Source of the DNA: Siderastrea siderea
Lineage: Eukaryota; Cnidaria; Anthozoa; Scleractinia; Rhizangiidae
NCBI GenBank assembly: GCA_964030785.1
Contig: OZ034978.1
Span: 9,524,453-9,588,452 of the forward strand
Direction: 5' to 3'
Length of the DNA: 64,000 nucleotides
Every line of letters begins with the position of its first letter. The stretch's first letter is position 1. Shown in pieces: positions 1 through 11,800 of this stretch. The notes under the pieces are model-generated. The model was not told the DNA's origin, made no database searches, and saw only the letters and a program-made list of their open reading frames with translations. A program made the position numbers and the translations under genes.

Positions 1-1059
1 TTTTTTACTACGAGAAAATAAAATTCATATTTTCAAGCCACCGTGTAATTTTCTTTTCATTTTATAGACAAAAGTACTTTTACACAAACAATAGTGCAAA
101 AGAGGGAAATGACGTCATCGATACCTCACTTGTGAGGACATGGAAAATACGCCGCTCGAGTCCCGGATGTAGTCAGTGTAGCTTCGTATGAACTTTACGA
201 GTGGCCTATTTTCCACGTAAACACTCTTGTCCGATATAATAAACGGCGATACTTAATTCACACCCAAACATCTAATGAGAGATTTATTATCCAACTTAAC
301 CTTTTTCAACCTCTTTCAGTAACTTGAAAGAAAACTACACGAGCACGGTACTGTACAATAACCAACTGTACAATATCGTGGGATATTTGTACTCGTTTCG
401 CGCGCTATCTGTACATACAATAACTAATGCAGTTGGATAATAAAATATTGTTATTCACACCTGAGAAGAGCGGGAAAATGAATTAACATCATTCAACAGG
501 GTGACCAAACGCGCTCAACATGTTGAATTGAGCAATATTGAACAGTGTTGAGAAATATTGGCACAACGTAGTTAAACATCAATCAACAGGGTGACCAAAC
601 GCGCTTTACTAGTGTAAGGCCTTGGTCAGATGGTTTCAACATCATATGACATCGTTGAATACAACTTTGTCGGTACGATGATATGGGCATGTTGAACGTG
701 TTGACTTAACTCCTGAGAACCAAACGGAAAAGAATCACCACTATTCAATATCATTCAACAGGTTGGCCAAACGCATTTTATATGTTTAATCGCATTAGAT
801 CATATATGCATGGATTTTTGCGCTATAGAAATAATAATAAAGTTAAAGTTAGGATCTAAAACCAGAAGCACGAGAACATCCCAGAACACCACGTAACACC
901 ACATACCCGGGGGCACTTGATCCATGTTTGGGTATAGGGGCTCCGCTGAGGGTTTGAAACCCTTACCCTGTTCCGTGAAGGACAATACCTTCCATTTTAG
1001 GTTCCCGTTATTGCGTAAGCCATATTTAACGCGACAATCGCACTGACCATGCCTTAAGA

Positions 1060-1457
1060 TAGGCTCAGTCTCCAGCCGTGAGTGTCTCGATGCGCCCGCG
1101 ATTCTCGCCACCTTCACGGCTGGGCGCACGGGTTTGGTTATTTTTTAGACTGACCAATCAGAGACAAGCCCCCTGAAATTTGCGGGGCAGAATGCGCGAC
1201 ATAATTTAGCGGGATTTCGTCTTTCTCTTGAAATTTCACACTTTTAGGAGGACGTTTCAGGCATACTTTTCGCATTTCGCTTTTTTTCAAGACGATAAAA
1301 AAACAGATAAAATTTAAGCAAATGACGTGTGGATTGTCTGCATAATTATTAAAACTGTAATGACGTCACGGACATGCAACCAAACCCGTGCGCCCAGCCG
1401 TGAAGGTGGCGAGAATCGCGGGCGCATCGAGACACTCACGGCTGGAGACTGAGCCTA
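1060..1457. mobile_element. 398-bp MITE with 80-bp perfect terminal inverted repeats
   Basis: The left end starts TAGGCTCAGTCTCCAGCCGT and the right end is its exact reverse complement; by eye the arms match for about 80 bp (1060-1139 against 1378-1457). The element is flanked by CCTTAAGA at 1052-1059 and 1459-1466. Copy B has one uninterrupted site at 39479-39487, so the insertion followed the duplication. An 8-bp duplication fits hAT-type elements; TTAA-targeting families are an alternative because the site contains TTAA. No transposase is encoded. Confidence 0.9.
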
Positions 1458-1949
1458 ACCTTAAGACAGACTCGCATAAAATTATCCACCCTGTTTAGGA
1501 CAGAGAGGCTACCCAGTCCAGCGGCAGGTCTCCGTATAGGCCATATCATATATAAGAGAGTACAACCCCCGGAACAACATAACACGGGAACAGTACCCAC
1601 CCAAGGACTAGATTAAGCCTAGTTAGTCCTATTCAAGTCCCCATATCGGCTAGCTTTTGTATGGTGTTCCGTTGGGTTCAGGGCTGTTCTCGGCTGTCGC
1701 GGGACGATCCGGACACCGGTGTTTTCTGCCGGGTTTTAGTAGACCACGAGCAGTCTATCTTTCTTTTTAGTGGTAGTCATGGAGATTTCCGGCTGCGCCC
1801 GGAAAAGTACGACGAGCAACCCCCGTTCTTATGACAGCGTCTTCTGAAATTTGGTACCTCTCAGGTGTAAGGTTGGAATGGTACCACTCCCACAACAAAA
1901 TATTCTTAAGTGCCTTTTCAAAATGCCCACTGCGCTAGGTGGATGTAGC

Positions 1950-3500
1950 TTCAACGGTGGATGTAGTTAGTAAACTGTTGACTAAATGAAACGAAAGGAA
2001 AGCCGCAGGCCTAGGTAATATTCCAAATAAACTTCGAAAAATGGCTGGCAATATAGTCGTACCATCACTCACACAAATATTTACAAAGTCGATTAGCACT
2101 GGTATCTTTCCAATTGAGTGGAAATTGGCTCTAGTGGCTCCTGTATTCTAATCAGGAAGGGAGAAAGGGACGACCCAAACAACTATCGACCAATATCTAC
2201 TATTCCGACAGTTGGAAAATTTTTCGAAAAAATTATGTACGACCAGCTTTGCGAGTATCTTAATAACAACAACTTACTAAGCCCCTGTCAATCTGGTTTC
2301 CAATCACTACACAGTACACTTACTGTGTTGATCGAAGCCACAAATAGCTGGTCGGTCAACATCGACAATGGCCTTGTTAATGGTGTAATGGTGTAATTGA
2401 TCTCAAAAAAGCCTTTGCCTTGACCACAGTGTTCTTTATATACGGAAGCTTTACAAATACGGTGTTGACAGGAGTAGTCTCAAATGGTTAGAATCATATC
2501 TTTCCGACCGAAGCCAAAAATGCAGTATAAATGGCTTTTTGTGAAATACTGCCCCAGTTTCCTGTGGCATCCCACAGGATAGCAATCTTGGACCACTTCT
2601 ATTCTTAGTCTATATTAATGATCTGCCCAATTGCCTCAGTTTAGCCTTTCCAAGGATGTTCGCCGACGACACAAATATAACCTTCGCTGCCAGTACAATG
2701 GCTGACCTTGAAAATGTAAATTCAGAGCTAAGAAATCTTAACCGCTGGCTTATAACTAACAGGCCCCGGTAACAGGCTAAGCCTTAACGTTGCCAAGACT
2801 GAATTCATGGTAATTGGGTCAAATCAACGAATACATGCTCTTTCGAATAATCAGAATAATATCGAAATTCGGCAAATCCAAAAAAGAGTTGATGAAGCCA
2901 AATCACTGGGCTTGTTAATCGACGAACGCCTTACATGAACAAGACATATAGACGAAAAAAGTAAGAAGATATCTTCAGCCACAGGTGCCCTTAAACGTAC
3001 AAGACCATTCACCTCCGAACGCACCGCTCTCCAAAGTCTACCAAGCGTTAATTTTACCCCACTTTGACTACTGTAGCTCCGTTTGGGTTGAACTCAACGT
3101 TACCTAGAGCGATAAACTCCAAAAACTCCAAAATAGTGCTGCCAGGAACGCTGAAAGGAGCTGAAGGCGATGTCAATGTTTAAAACAATTAGAGGTCTTT
3201 CCCCGGCGTACTTGCAAATTAAATATAGTTTAAGAGATTCCGAGTTTAAACTAGACCTGCCCAAGCCACGCACGAACTGCCTTAAGTGAGCTTTGGCTAC
3301 AGCGGGGTGCTACTATGGAACAGCCTACCCGTCAATTTACGGAAATTAGACTCTCTTGGGCATTTTAAAGGGAAATTGACCGATTTTACAACAATTGTTA
3401 GTCAGGCTCCCACACGGCAATCTTGTAAAACATTATCGTAATTATTTTAACTTGTAAATACTGAAGATTTTACCGTGAATAAATAAATAAAGTATGTATG
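1950..3500 (+). pseudogene. Degenerate non-LTR retrotransposon reverse transcriptase (copy A)
   Basis: Broken frames resemble the CR1/jockey-type reverse transcriptase. They show a PNNYRPIS-type motif near 2175-2200, a QSGFQSLHST segment near 2290, and the catalytic FADD motif at 2659-2670 followed by TNI. Stops and frameshifts interrupt the reading, and about 70 bp are missing near 3145 relative to copy B. The 3' end runs into AATAAATAAATAAAG and a TATG-rich tail at about 3478-3510. The same lesions occur in copy B, so the element was dead before the duplication. Confidence 0.85.
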
Positions 3501-3875
3501 TAAGTATGTAAAACTGCCAGCAAAAGGCTGTTGTCACTTATTACAAAAACTTACATCGAAAGAACAGAAGCAAGTCTTGGCCGCAGCTGAACCGAGAGGA
3601 ATGACTTAAGCATGACTTTATCGATCATATGACCGATGTTAACAGTAGTAGGGGGGTATACCCTAACTGCAATTATTTTCCCCCTATGACCCAGGACCAC
3701 TCAGGCGTACTACATTATATTACATAAGGCGAGAAAAGACATTAATTTTCTATTCGCAAGCAAATATTTCACTTAATTAAATAAGACTCCTCCACCCATC
3801 CCCACCCCTCCGGTCGTCTCGTCGTTACAAGTTTTCGAGCGCAAAAATGTTTGCTTGCAACTGTAGCGCTAACCC

Positions 3876-4203
3876 ACCGGGGGTGCCTACCATTTACCTG
3901 AAAAATCTGGTTGGGCTGACCGGATGCATAATGGTAAGGAATTTACCGTTTTGTGTGGAATAGAACTTACCATTTACCAAACTGACGAGCGCGAATTTCC
4001 CGCCACTTTTCTTCAGCGGAAGACTGAATTCGAGAAAACGGGGTGTGGTCCGTAATTTTCAGTCGGCTCGTTCTAACCGGAAAAAGAGGAATACCTCAGA
4101 AGGAAGTCCAAATCTCCGGATGGAATTTCCGAAAAATGGCCTTACCATTTACCTTGCATCCGGAATTTCCGGAAATTTTAGTTAAACGGTAAGCACCCCG
4201 GAT
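3876..4203. mobile_element. Hairpin-forming element, copy A
   Basis: Imperfect inverted ends: CCGGGGGTGCCTACCATTTA on the left, and ACGGTAAGCACCCCGG on the right as its reverse complement. No coding content. The copy at 41992-42271 is shorter by an internal deletion, so the insertion predates the duplication. Confidence 0.6.
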
Positions 4204-4301
4204 GTATCCTGTATTCCTTTTACCCACCCTCTTCTTTCCCCTCCCTCTTCTCCAACTCCTCTCACCCCTGCACATCCCTGCCCAGTCTTCGTCCGATTTT
4301 G

Positions 4302-4440
4302 AGATAGAAGCAGTTCGGCAGATGGACGAACTGCAAAATGTTATGATAGATCATAAATCCTCTGATTATAGATCCCAGCTTAAAAACGAAGTAGTGGAAA
4401 TGGACAGGGAGTGGGAATCCGGAAGAAAGGAGGCGTCAAC
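4302..4440 (+). other. Exon-like open segment shared by both duplicates (copy A)
   Basis: A pyrimidine-rich tract ends in CCCAG just upstream. It is followed by an open frame rich in E, D, R and K, beginning SSDFEIEAVRQMDELQNVMI. Copy B (42370-42500) keeps the same frame with several amino-acid changes. I do not recognise the family. It may be a fossil exon inside a dead element or chance openness; no second exon of the same gene could be proved. Confidence 0.25.
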
Positions 4441-5149
4441 CTGGGTATTATCCCGGGTGTAAAACAGCCTTTATGAGCTCGTTGTGAATTGACGCCGACA
4501 GAGATAGAATGAAGTCGTACAATATACCGTAGAAAACCTTGAACGGGTGATTCCAAGGAAGTAGGGGGAATCAGGAGAAGACGTTCTGGAAGTAGGAGAT
4601 ACACACTCCTTCTGGCTGTCCCCGCAAATGATAGCAGAGGTTTCATATACCCCCCTACATCCCCGCAAAGTAACCTTCATTTAATTATTAACCTTCTAGA
4701 ATATCAGGTCAGTAGTGACAGAAATTGGTATTGAATAATCAACTAGAATGTAAATACCCGGAATCAAAAAGTTGCACACTAAACTAGTTGTAATGTGCTA
4801 TTTCCTATCTCTGTGTATTGCCAGGATCAATTTATACCTCAGTTGCCCGCTCAAATTTACGAGTTATCGACAGATAAGAGAATATAATACCATCATAATC
4901 TCCTGTGACAGAATATAGCAATTTTCAAAAGCGGGCAAAGATCAGAAGATAATTTCTATGTGTTTGAACTCCTATCTGTCCACTTCATGATAAGGATTGA
5001 AGTGGTGTATATTTTGGCTATTCAAAAGATGACGTTGATAGGAACGTTCCAAAAGAAAAGTCGCGGCATTTTTTCAGATGTGTGGCGTCACGTGTAATTT
5101 TACACACCACAGCCTACCCGCAGATGTATTCCGAGATCCTTAGTTCTAT

Positions 5150-5340
5150 CTCGGAAGAAGAACGAAGAAAGTAGGAAATATCTACGCACAGCCGGATACC
5201 ATGTCAGCGTTGAGTGTAAAAGAAATACACTTAAGGAAACACAGAAAAAAAAATACTTTAACCGTATTAATAGCTTGGAAGCATACCTTCGTTCCACTAA
5301 CAGTGAGCTCCCTGAGCAAAACGAAACTCGAACACTTATG
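5150..5340 (+). other. Coding-like remnant shared by both duplicates (copy A)
   Basis: One frame reads about 60 codons without a stop and contains RKYLRTAGYHVSVECKRNT and KKYFNRINSLEAYLRST. The matching frame in copy B (43180-43370) is also open with replacements such as S to R and N to D. A frameshift near 5165 in copy A separates it from an upstream open stretch. The family is not recognised. Changes between copies are often amino-acid changing, which argues for a fossil, not a working gene. Confidence 0.25.
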
Positions 5341-5943
5341 ATAACCCCATCATCGGTGATGATATGGTGATGCGAATCATCTGTTTTTTAAATCAACTTT
5401 GTTAATGAAGAGCTAAGAACTCAATGTTTTGTTTGGTTCTATTTTTATCGACAATAGAAAATCGCGACCACCCGTAAGACAAGAGAATCGGCATCATCAG
5501 TGTGTTGACCCGGGGAGCTGCTTCGATCAAATTATCCCCCTACCCCCCTTCCTGAAACAGGCCTGATGAAATTAGGCTTTAAAAAGAATACGGAATGACT
5601 GATCCTTGGGGCAATTAAAGAAAGACACAGAAGACGAAATAAATAAGTAAAAATATATCTGCAACAAAAAATTACCGATTTTGTTTGTAAAAGTGGCATT
5701 TTATGCTGCTGTGCTTAAATTATGCTCATTTATGCTCATGGGCAATCTTCTCGGCAGCTGGCCTGTTAACATAATCTTCCTCGTCATCTTTGTCTAAAAG
5801 CCGGCTACGCGCCCAAGGCACAAGGGGTTCTCTGTGAATTTTTGGGTGTGGGTGTTCCCATGGGACTCCGAGACCCTTGGCCTATTCCAGACCATGTTCA
5901 CCCTGGACTAGACTAGACTAGAATACAAGGTAGAAATATATAT

Positions 5944-6339
5944 AATTGTCAAAATGACTACTGCAAGGGCTGATCAAACAACGTGAAAAGACTTGAGTTA
6001 CCATATTTCGACTGGCCAATACCAATATTTACGTGATTCTTTCAGGAAGGCACGTGAGGCTCACATTATTCACAAGGCTAAGACTCTTGAGCCTCAAGAC
6101 ATCAACAAACGTGATGAACTGTAATTTGTAACTATATACAGTACAAAAAAGTTTTATTTGTCACACCATACCACGTCATATATGTAACTTCCGCTCATTG
6201 TTTTACTACATACATATTTCTGTAAACTCGTAATTTGCCTTAATAAACCTGATGAAGACTGGTGTTGGCCAGTCGAAATATTGTAACTCAAGTCTTTTCA
6301 CGTTGTTTGATCAGCCCTTGCAGTAGTCATTTTGACAAT
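5944..6339 (+). mobile_element. Penelope-like element 3' end with inverted flanking repeats
   Basis: Inverted arms of about 75 bp (5944-6018 and 6266-6339) enclose a 32-codon open tail at 6026-6124 ending in TAA, with RKAREAHIIHKAKTLEP. That resembles the C-terminal tail of the GIY-YIG region of Penelope-like elements. AATAAA and a GATGAAGACTGG motif lie before the right arm. In copy B (44018 onward) the right half is split by a 2.1-kb insertion and the right arm is absent. Confidence 0.65.
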
Positions 6340-6499
6340 CATTTATATTTTTATCAATTTTGACTGATCTCGATCTTTTTGATCCGACGTTGAGCAAGGT
6401 TGATCGTACACAGTTTTTGCAGTGGTTTTAAACCTTAACTTCGTACAAGGTAGACACCAAAAATCCCTACCCAATCCCAGACTCGCCAAGTGTCAATCC

Positions 6500-7090
6500 C
6501 TAGATTCCCTATAAATAATACCCTAATCTAGGCTAAAAGACTCTGATTTCTATACGCTATCCTACACCAAACTGGTTGAAAACCATACCTTCACAGCTTA
6601 TATATGGGAGTACCCTCCTCCCCTGGGGATAGGCAGCACCTTAACCTATTTCGTTGTCTTCACCAGTTGTTTAGACCAGTGTTGTAGAGTGTCAAGTGTG
6701 GAAGCTAAAAGATCTTTTAACACTAAATGTCGAATTTGCATACATTGGCGAGAGTTTAGAGTGATCAAGTCACATGAAGCTCATGTCACTCCAGAGTTCA
6801 CATGATGAGCGAGTCCAAGGAGTCCATGCCCAGACAGCACAGCAGCCCATCATCGCACGCACTGATTGGTCGAGGATTACGTCATATCTTGCTATAATCA
6901 CGCGAGGTGATTATAATGCTGAAGCACTAATTTTCAAAATAGCCAACGCGCGATTTTTGATGTTTCTGGAGAAAAGAAACGGAGAAAATGCATTTGGTCT
7001 GATAATCACCTGAGCAATTATACTAAAACAATTATTCTCCTCAGGCTCAGCAATATTCACTTCGCCTTCGGCGAATAGATGTTAATTATA
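6500..7090. repeat. Dispersed repeat material unique to copy A
   Basis: No gene is supported here. The stretch near 6520-6640 resembles 63140-63290 (TCTGATTTCTA...GGGAGTACCCTCC), so it belongs to a dispersed family. A second piece near 6890-7080 contains self-complementary CTTCGCCTTCGGCGAA. All of 6270-7835 is missing from copy B. Confidence 0.4.
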
Positions 7091-7172
7091 GTTACCTTTT
7101 TATTGTTAGTTAGGTGTCCCCTATTAGCAGGGGGATTTCCCTCTGCTAGACAGTTTTGACACCTTAATAAAG

Positions 7173-7286
7173 TTTCTATTCTATTCTATTCTATTCTATT
7201 CTATCAGAAACTCATAAGTTTCTGATTCTATTCTATTCTATTCTATTCTATTCTATTCTATTCTATTCTATTCTATTCTATTCTAT
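7173..7286. repeat. (TTCTA)n microsatellite with central inverted interruption
   Basis: TTCTA repeats are broken once by CAGAAACTCATAAGTTTCTG at about 7205-7224, itself an imperfect palindrome. It follows AATAAAG directly, as expected for the tail of a LINE or SINE. Confidence 0.9.
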
Positions 7287-8639
7287 AAGTACCAAGGTAC
7301 TGGGAAAATGTGTTCGTCATAACAGGGGGTTCGAAAACCTCCAAAATCGTCGTCATATCGGGGTTGGCTGATAATTATTTTGCGGTAAAATTAAACAATG
7401 TTATGCTGCACCACTTATAGCATTCGGTTTAATTAATCGTGCAACTACTATCCAGGTTTGAACGATTAAATAAAATTCGTGATTTATCTGTTGATATGGT
7501 ACGCATTCTGCTCAGGAAAGGATAAGATAACCTTCCGTTAAACACGATAGTCTTTAAAGCTTCAAGCTTGTGGGGTGGTGTACTTGAAAAGAAATAAAAG
7601 TTTCATAAAGTTTATAAAAGGTGTCATCATTCAACCAGTAGGAAGACGTCAAACATTTTCGGAACCAGTCAGAAGAAAAAATAAGCACGGTTGCGACGGT
7701 TGCAACATTCGCGCTCTTTTTGAAAACTTTGTTGCCTTGTTACATTCTGAAATTTGAATCAGAATTAGCGAGCTAACGAAGCCGTTCCAAGTTTTATTTT
7801 CGTTATTCCAATTTCGAGGAAAAAAAAACTGCTAAGTTGTCCTGAAAACTTTACTCAAAACGTTAAATATGTAATGTACAAAAGAGTGTTAATCATGAAT
7901 CATGGAGTGTTAGTATCGAGATTTTCTACAGTTTTACTCACCGTCAGTGAAACACAGAATCGTGAAGATTCCGTTGAAGAACTCCTTTAATGCATGTGAT
8001 TACGCAGACTGAAATCTCTTCATCTCTACTGTTGAGTAGTACTGTTTGCTTTACAATATTTTCAAAACACAAAGTTTGGAAACGTGGGGGTGAACGGGAG
8101 TGGCGGTGTATCAACTGCATCGAGTGCCTCTGTTTACAACACGCATTGCAAGCCTGACACTGTTATTAATACTGTATTGGCGGAAAGATGTCCTATTTGT
8201 GAGCGCCAATTTTGTAGGCCCAGCCCGGGAGGTCTTTGATTGAGGGATTCAGCTGGCCCGAGATTTTCCTCCTGATTTTCCGACCAACGCGTTTCGTCTC
8301 ACTATCGTATACTTCATCAGGTAGTTCGTACAAATAGAAATGTAACGCCTGTACATGCATTTATGCCGTAATTTCGGGGCAATTAGTTCGAGCCTAGTTC
8401 GCCAACAGCTGTGAAACTGCTGTGACTGAAAATTTTAAGCTTAATGTGAATATTTTGGGGGCTACTGTTTTTACTTTGCTTATAAAAATTGAAATAGACT
8501 TTTAAGCGTCTCACTGAAAAGTCCAGTCCGTTTTCACTTCCGATCCGTGTCCAGACCATGCAAGTCCATCCCCTTTGTCTCTTTCAAGCTCTGTCCCGTG
8601 AACGTTGGGCAAATTTACCAGGGGGTTCGTCTGTTCCGG

Positions 8640-8733
8640 GTTTCCACGCGTTTATCGCCACATAAAGAAACGCAAAACAGTCTACTATTCTTGTTGGTGC
8701 TTTAAGGCAACCTAAGTTTGCATTTTGGAGGTC
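8640..8733 (+). promoter_or_regulatory. PIPOX copy A core promoter / 5' UTR
   Basis: The last 85 bp before the ATG, from ACGCGTTTATCGCCACATAA through TTTAAGGCAACCTAAGTTTG, is nearly identical to 51872-51959 in copy B. The 250 bp further upstream has diverged with several indels. This contrast suggests the short segment holds the core promoter and 5' UTR. CATAAAG is a possible TATA-like box; the transcription start cannot be fixed by eye. Confidence 0.55.
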
Positions 8734-8844
8734 ATGTCTTCGCACTGCACTTACGATGTTTGTGTCATTGGAGCTGGAGTAGTCGGAAGTTCAGCTGCTC
8801 ATTATCTCGCTTCCAGAGGTCAAAAAACTCTTCTTTTAGAGCAA
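8734..8844 (+). CDS. PIPOX: PIPOX copy A exon 1
   Basis: 37 codons, phase 0 end, donor GTAAGT. It encodes the first beta-alpha-beta unit of the FAD-binding fold with GxGxxG at residues 13-18 and LLLEQ at the exon end. The ATG is the first in the shared 5' leader. The copy B exon (51960-52070) differs at four bases, all synonymous. Confidence 0.95.
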
Positions 8845-11800
8845 GTAAGTATCATATGATGTTTGCAAACAATCCCCTACGTCCGTGTTGTAGAACGTAT
8901 CACAATAGCCATTGAGAAGTCTTTTCTGAGCTGTGCAAATAGCTGCTGTTATAAGCCGGCCTTTCACACTAATTGTCCGCCATTTTGAATTTGGAGCAAA
9001 CTGACAATTATATCCGGACAAAAACTTTACTGATCAATCTTGAGGCCGCTTTTGACGCGAAAGGACAATTAACCTTTGACTTTCCCTTAAGCATTACATT
9101 GTTTGTGTATTTCATTCTCTTCCTCGCTGGTCACCTGCATGCTGTTCGAAAAGGTCGACACACTTGGGTTCTTGTCATGGTTACTAGTCGCAGGGTCAAA
9201 CGTCACCCCACCCCCCTTGAAGGGGGTACTCAGTGAATTTTTGGGCGAAGGTGTACCACTTGGACTCAGAGACCCTTACCCTATTACAGACCAATTGTTA
9301 AGCTGCATTTTAAGGTGACGTGGTTAAAAAGGGGCAGTTTAGGGTGGTTATTGAGGCCAGTTACAAGGGGCACTTTAAGGTGGATATTAGAGTGGTTAAA
9401 AAGGGGCAGTTTAGGGTGGTTAATTAATTGTTTAAAAAGGACAGTTTGGGGTGGTTATAAGGGTGGTTGAAAAGGGGCAGTATGGGGTAGTTATTAGGGT
9501 GGTTAAAAGAGGCAGTTTTGGCTGGTTTTTAACTGATTTAAAAAGGGTAGTTTGGGGTGGTTATAAGCTGCTTAAAAAAGGGCAGTTTTGGGTGGTTATT
9601 ATGGTGATTAAAAGGGGCAGTTTAGGGTGGTTTTTAAGGTGGTTAATAGGCGCAGTGTTGGGTGGTTATTAGGGTGGTTACAAGGGGCAGTTTAAGGTGG
9701 TTATTAGAGTGGTTAAAAGGGGCAGTTTAGGGTGGTTATTAAATTGGTTAAAAAGGACAGTTTGGGGTGGTTATCAGGGTGGTTAAAAGGGGCAGTTTAG
9801 GGTGGTTATTAGTCAAGCGTGGTTAAAAAGGAGCAGTTTAGGATGGTAATTAGGGTGGTTAAAAAGGAGCAGTTTAGGATGGTAATTAGAGAGGTTAAAA
9901 AGGGGCAGTTTAGGGTGGTCATTAGAGTGGTTAAAAAGGGGCTGTTTAGGGTGGCTATTAGGGTGGTTAAAAGGGGCAGTTTAGGGTGATTATAAGGGTG
10001 GTTAAAAGGGACAGTTTGGGGTGATTATTAGGATGGTTAAAAAGGGGCTGTTTAGGGTGGCTATTAGGGTGGTTAAAAGGGGCAGTTTAGGGTGATTATA
10101 AGGGTGGTTAAAAGGGACAGTTTGGGGTGATTATTAGGATGGTTAAAAAGGGGCAGTTTAGGGTGGCTATTAGGGTGGTTAAAAGGGGCAGTTTAGGGTG
10201 ATTATAAGGGTGGTTAAAAGGGACAGTTTAGGGTGATTGTTAGGATGGTTAAAAAGGGGCAGTTTAGGGTGATTATAAGGGTGGTTAAAAGGGACAGTTT
10301 AGGGTGATTGTTAGGATGGTTAAAAAGGGGCAGTTTAGGGTGATTATAAGGGTGGTTCAAAGGGACAGTTTAGGGTGATTGTTAGGATGGTTAAAAAGGG
10401 GCAGATTAGGGTGATTATAAGGGTGGTTAAAAGGGACAGCTTAGGGTGATTATAAGGATGGTTAAAAAGGGGCAGTTTAGGGTGATTATAAGGGTGGTTC
10501 AAAGGGACAGTTTAGGGTGATTATTAGGATAGTTAAAAAGGGGCAGTTTAGGGTGATTATAAGGGTGGTTAAAAGGGACAGTTTAGGGTGATTATTAGGA
10601 TGGTTAAAAAGGGGCAGTTTAGGGTGGCTATTAGGGTGGTTAAAAGGGACAGTTTAGGGTGATTATTAGGATGGTTAAAAAGGGGCAGTTTAGGGTGATT
10701 ATAAGGGTGGTTAAAAGGGACAGTTTAGGGTGATTGTTAGGATGGTTAAAAAGGGGCAGTTTAGAGTGATTATAAGGGTGGTTCAAAGGGACAGTTTATG
10801 GTGATTATTAGGATAGTTAAAAAGGGGCAGTTTTGGGTGGTTATTATGGTGATTAAAAGGGGCAGTTTAGGGTGGTTTTTAAGGTGGTTAATAGGGGCAG
10901 TGTTCGGTGGTTATTAGGGTGGTTACAAGGGGCAGTTTAAGGTGGTTATTAGAGTGGTTAAAAGGGGCAGTTTAGGGTGGTTATTAAATTGGTTAAAAAG
11001 GACAGTTTGGTGTGGTTATCAGGGTGGTTAAAAGGGGCAGTTTAGGGTGGTTATTAGTCAAGAGTGGTTAAAAAGGAGCAGTTTAGGATGGTAATTAGGG
11101 TGGTTAAAAAGGAGCAGTTTAGGATGGTAATTAGAGAGGTTAAAAAGGGGCAGTTTAGGGTGGTCATTAGAGTGGTTAAAAAGGGGCTGTTTAGGGTGGC
11201 TATTAGGGTGGTTAAAAGGGGCAGTTTAGGGTGATTATAAGGGTGGTTAAAAGGGACAGTTTGGGGTGATTATTAGGGTGGTTAAAAGGGGCAGTTTAGG
11301 GTGATTATAAGGGTGGTTAAAAGGGACAGTTTGGGGTGATTATTAGGATGGTTAAAAAGGGGCTGTTTAGGGTGGCTATTAGGGTGGTTAAAAGGGGCAG
11401 TTTAGGGTGATTATAAGGGTGGTTAAAAGGGACAGTTTAGGGTGATTGTTAGGATAGTTAAAAAGGGGCAGTTTTAGGGTGATTATAAGGGTGGTTAAAA
11501 GGGACAGTTTAGGGTGATTGTTAGGATGGTTAAAAAGGGGCAGTTTAGGGTGATTATAAGGGTGGTTCAAAGGGACAGTTTAGGGTGATTGTTAGGATGG
11601 TTAAAAAGGGGCAGATTAGGGTGATTATAAGGGTGGTTAAAAGGAACAGCTTAGGGTGATTATAAGGATGGTTAAAAAGGGGGCAGTTTAGGGTGATTAT
11701 AAGGGTGGTTAAAAGGGACAGTTTAGGGTGATTATTAGGATAGTTAAAAAGGGGCAGTTTAGAGTGATTATAAGGGTGGTTAAAAGGGACAGTTTAGGGT

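Larger units (their letters stand above)
1..9290. repeat. Segmental duplication, copy A (PIPOX upstream region, exon 1, start of intron 1)
   Basis: This block is collinear with 38577-52225 plus 61109-61640. The first bases of the window match 38577 onward almost base for base, and the match includes a LINE remnant, a hairpin element, a Penelope-like end and the PIPOX promoter with exon 1. The left limit is outside the window. Copy-specific differences include a MITE at 1060-1457, an extra roughly 95-bp internally repeated stretch near 485-580, and DNA at about 6270-7835 that copy B lacks. Copy A has lost about 70 bp of LINE sequence that copy B keeps near 41173-41250. Confidence 0.93.

Noticed and set aside
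800..1129. 109-codon - strand ORF
   Set aside because: Runs into the MITE inverted repeat present only in copy A; copy B does not preserve the frame.
11388..11570. [11 protein letters not shown] repeat protein on the - strand
   Set aside because: Translation of the 35-bp satellite; no start context or other exons.
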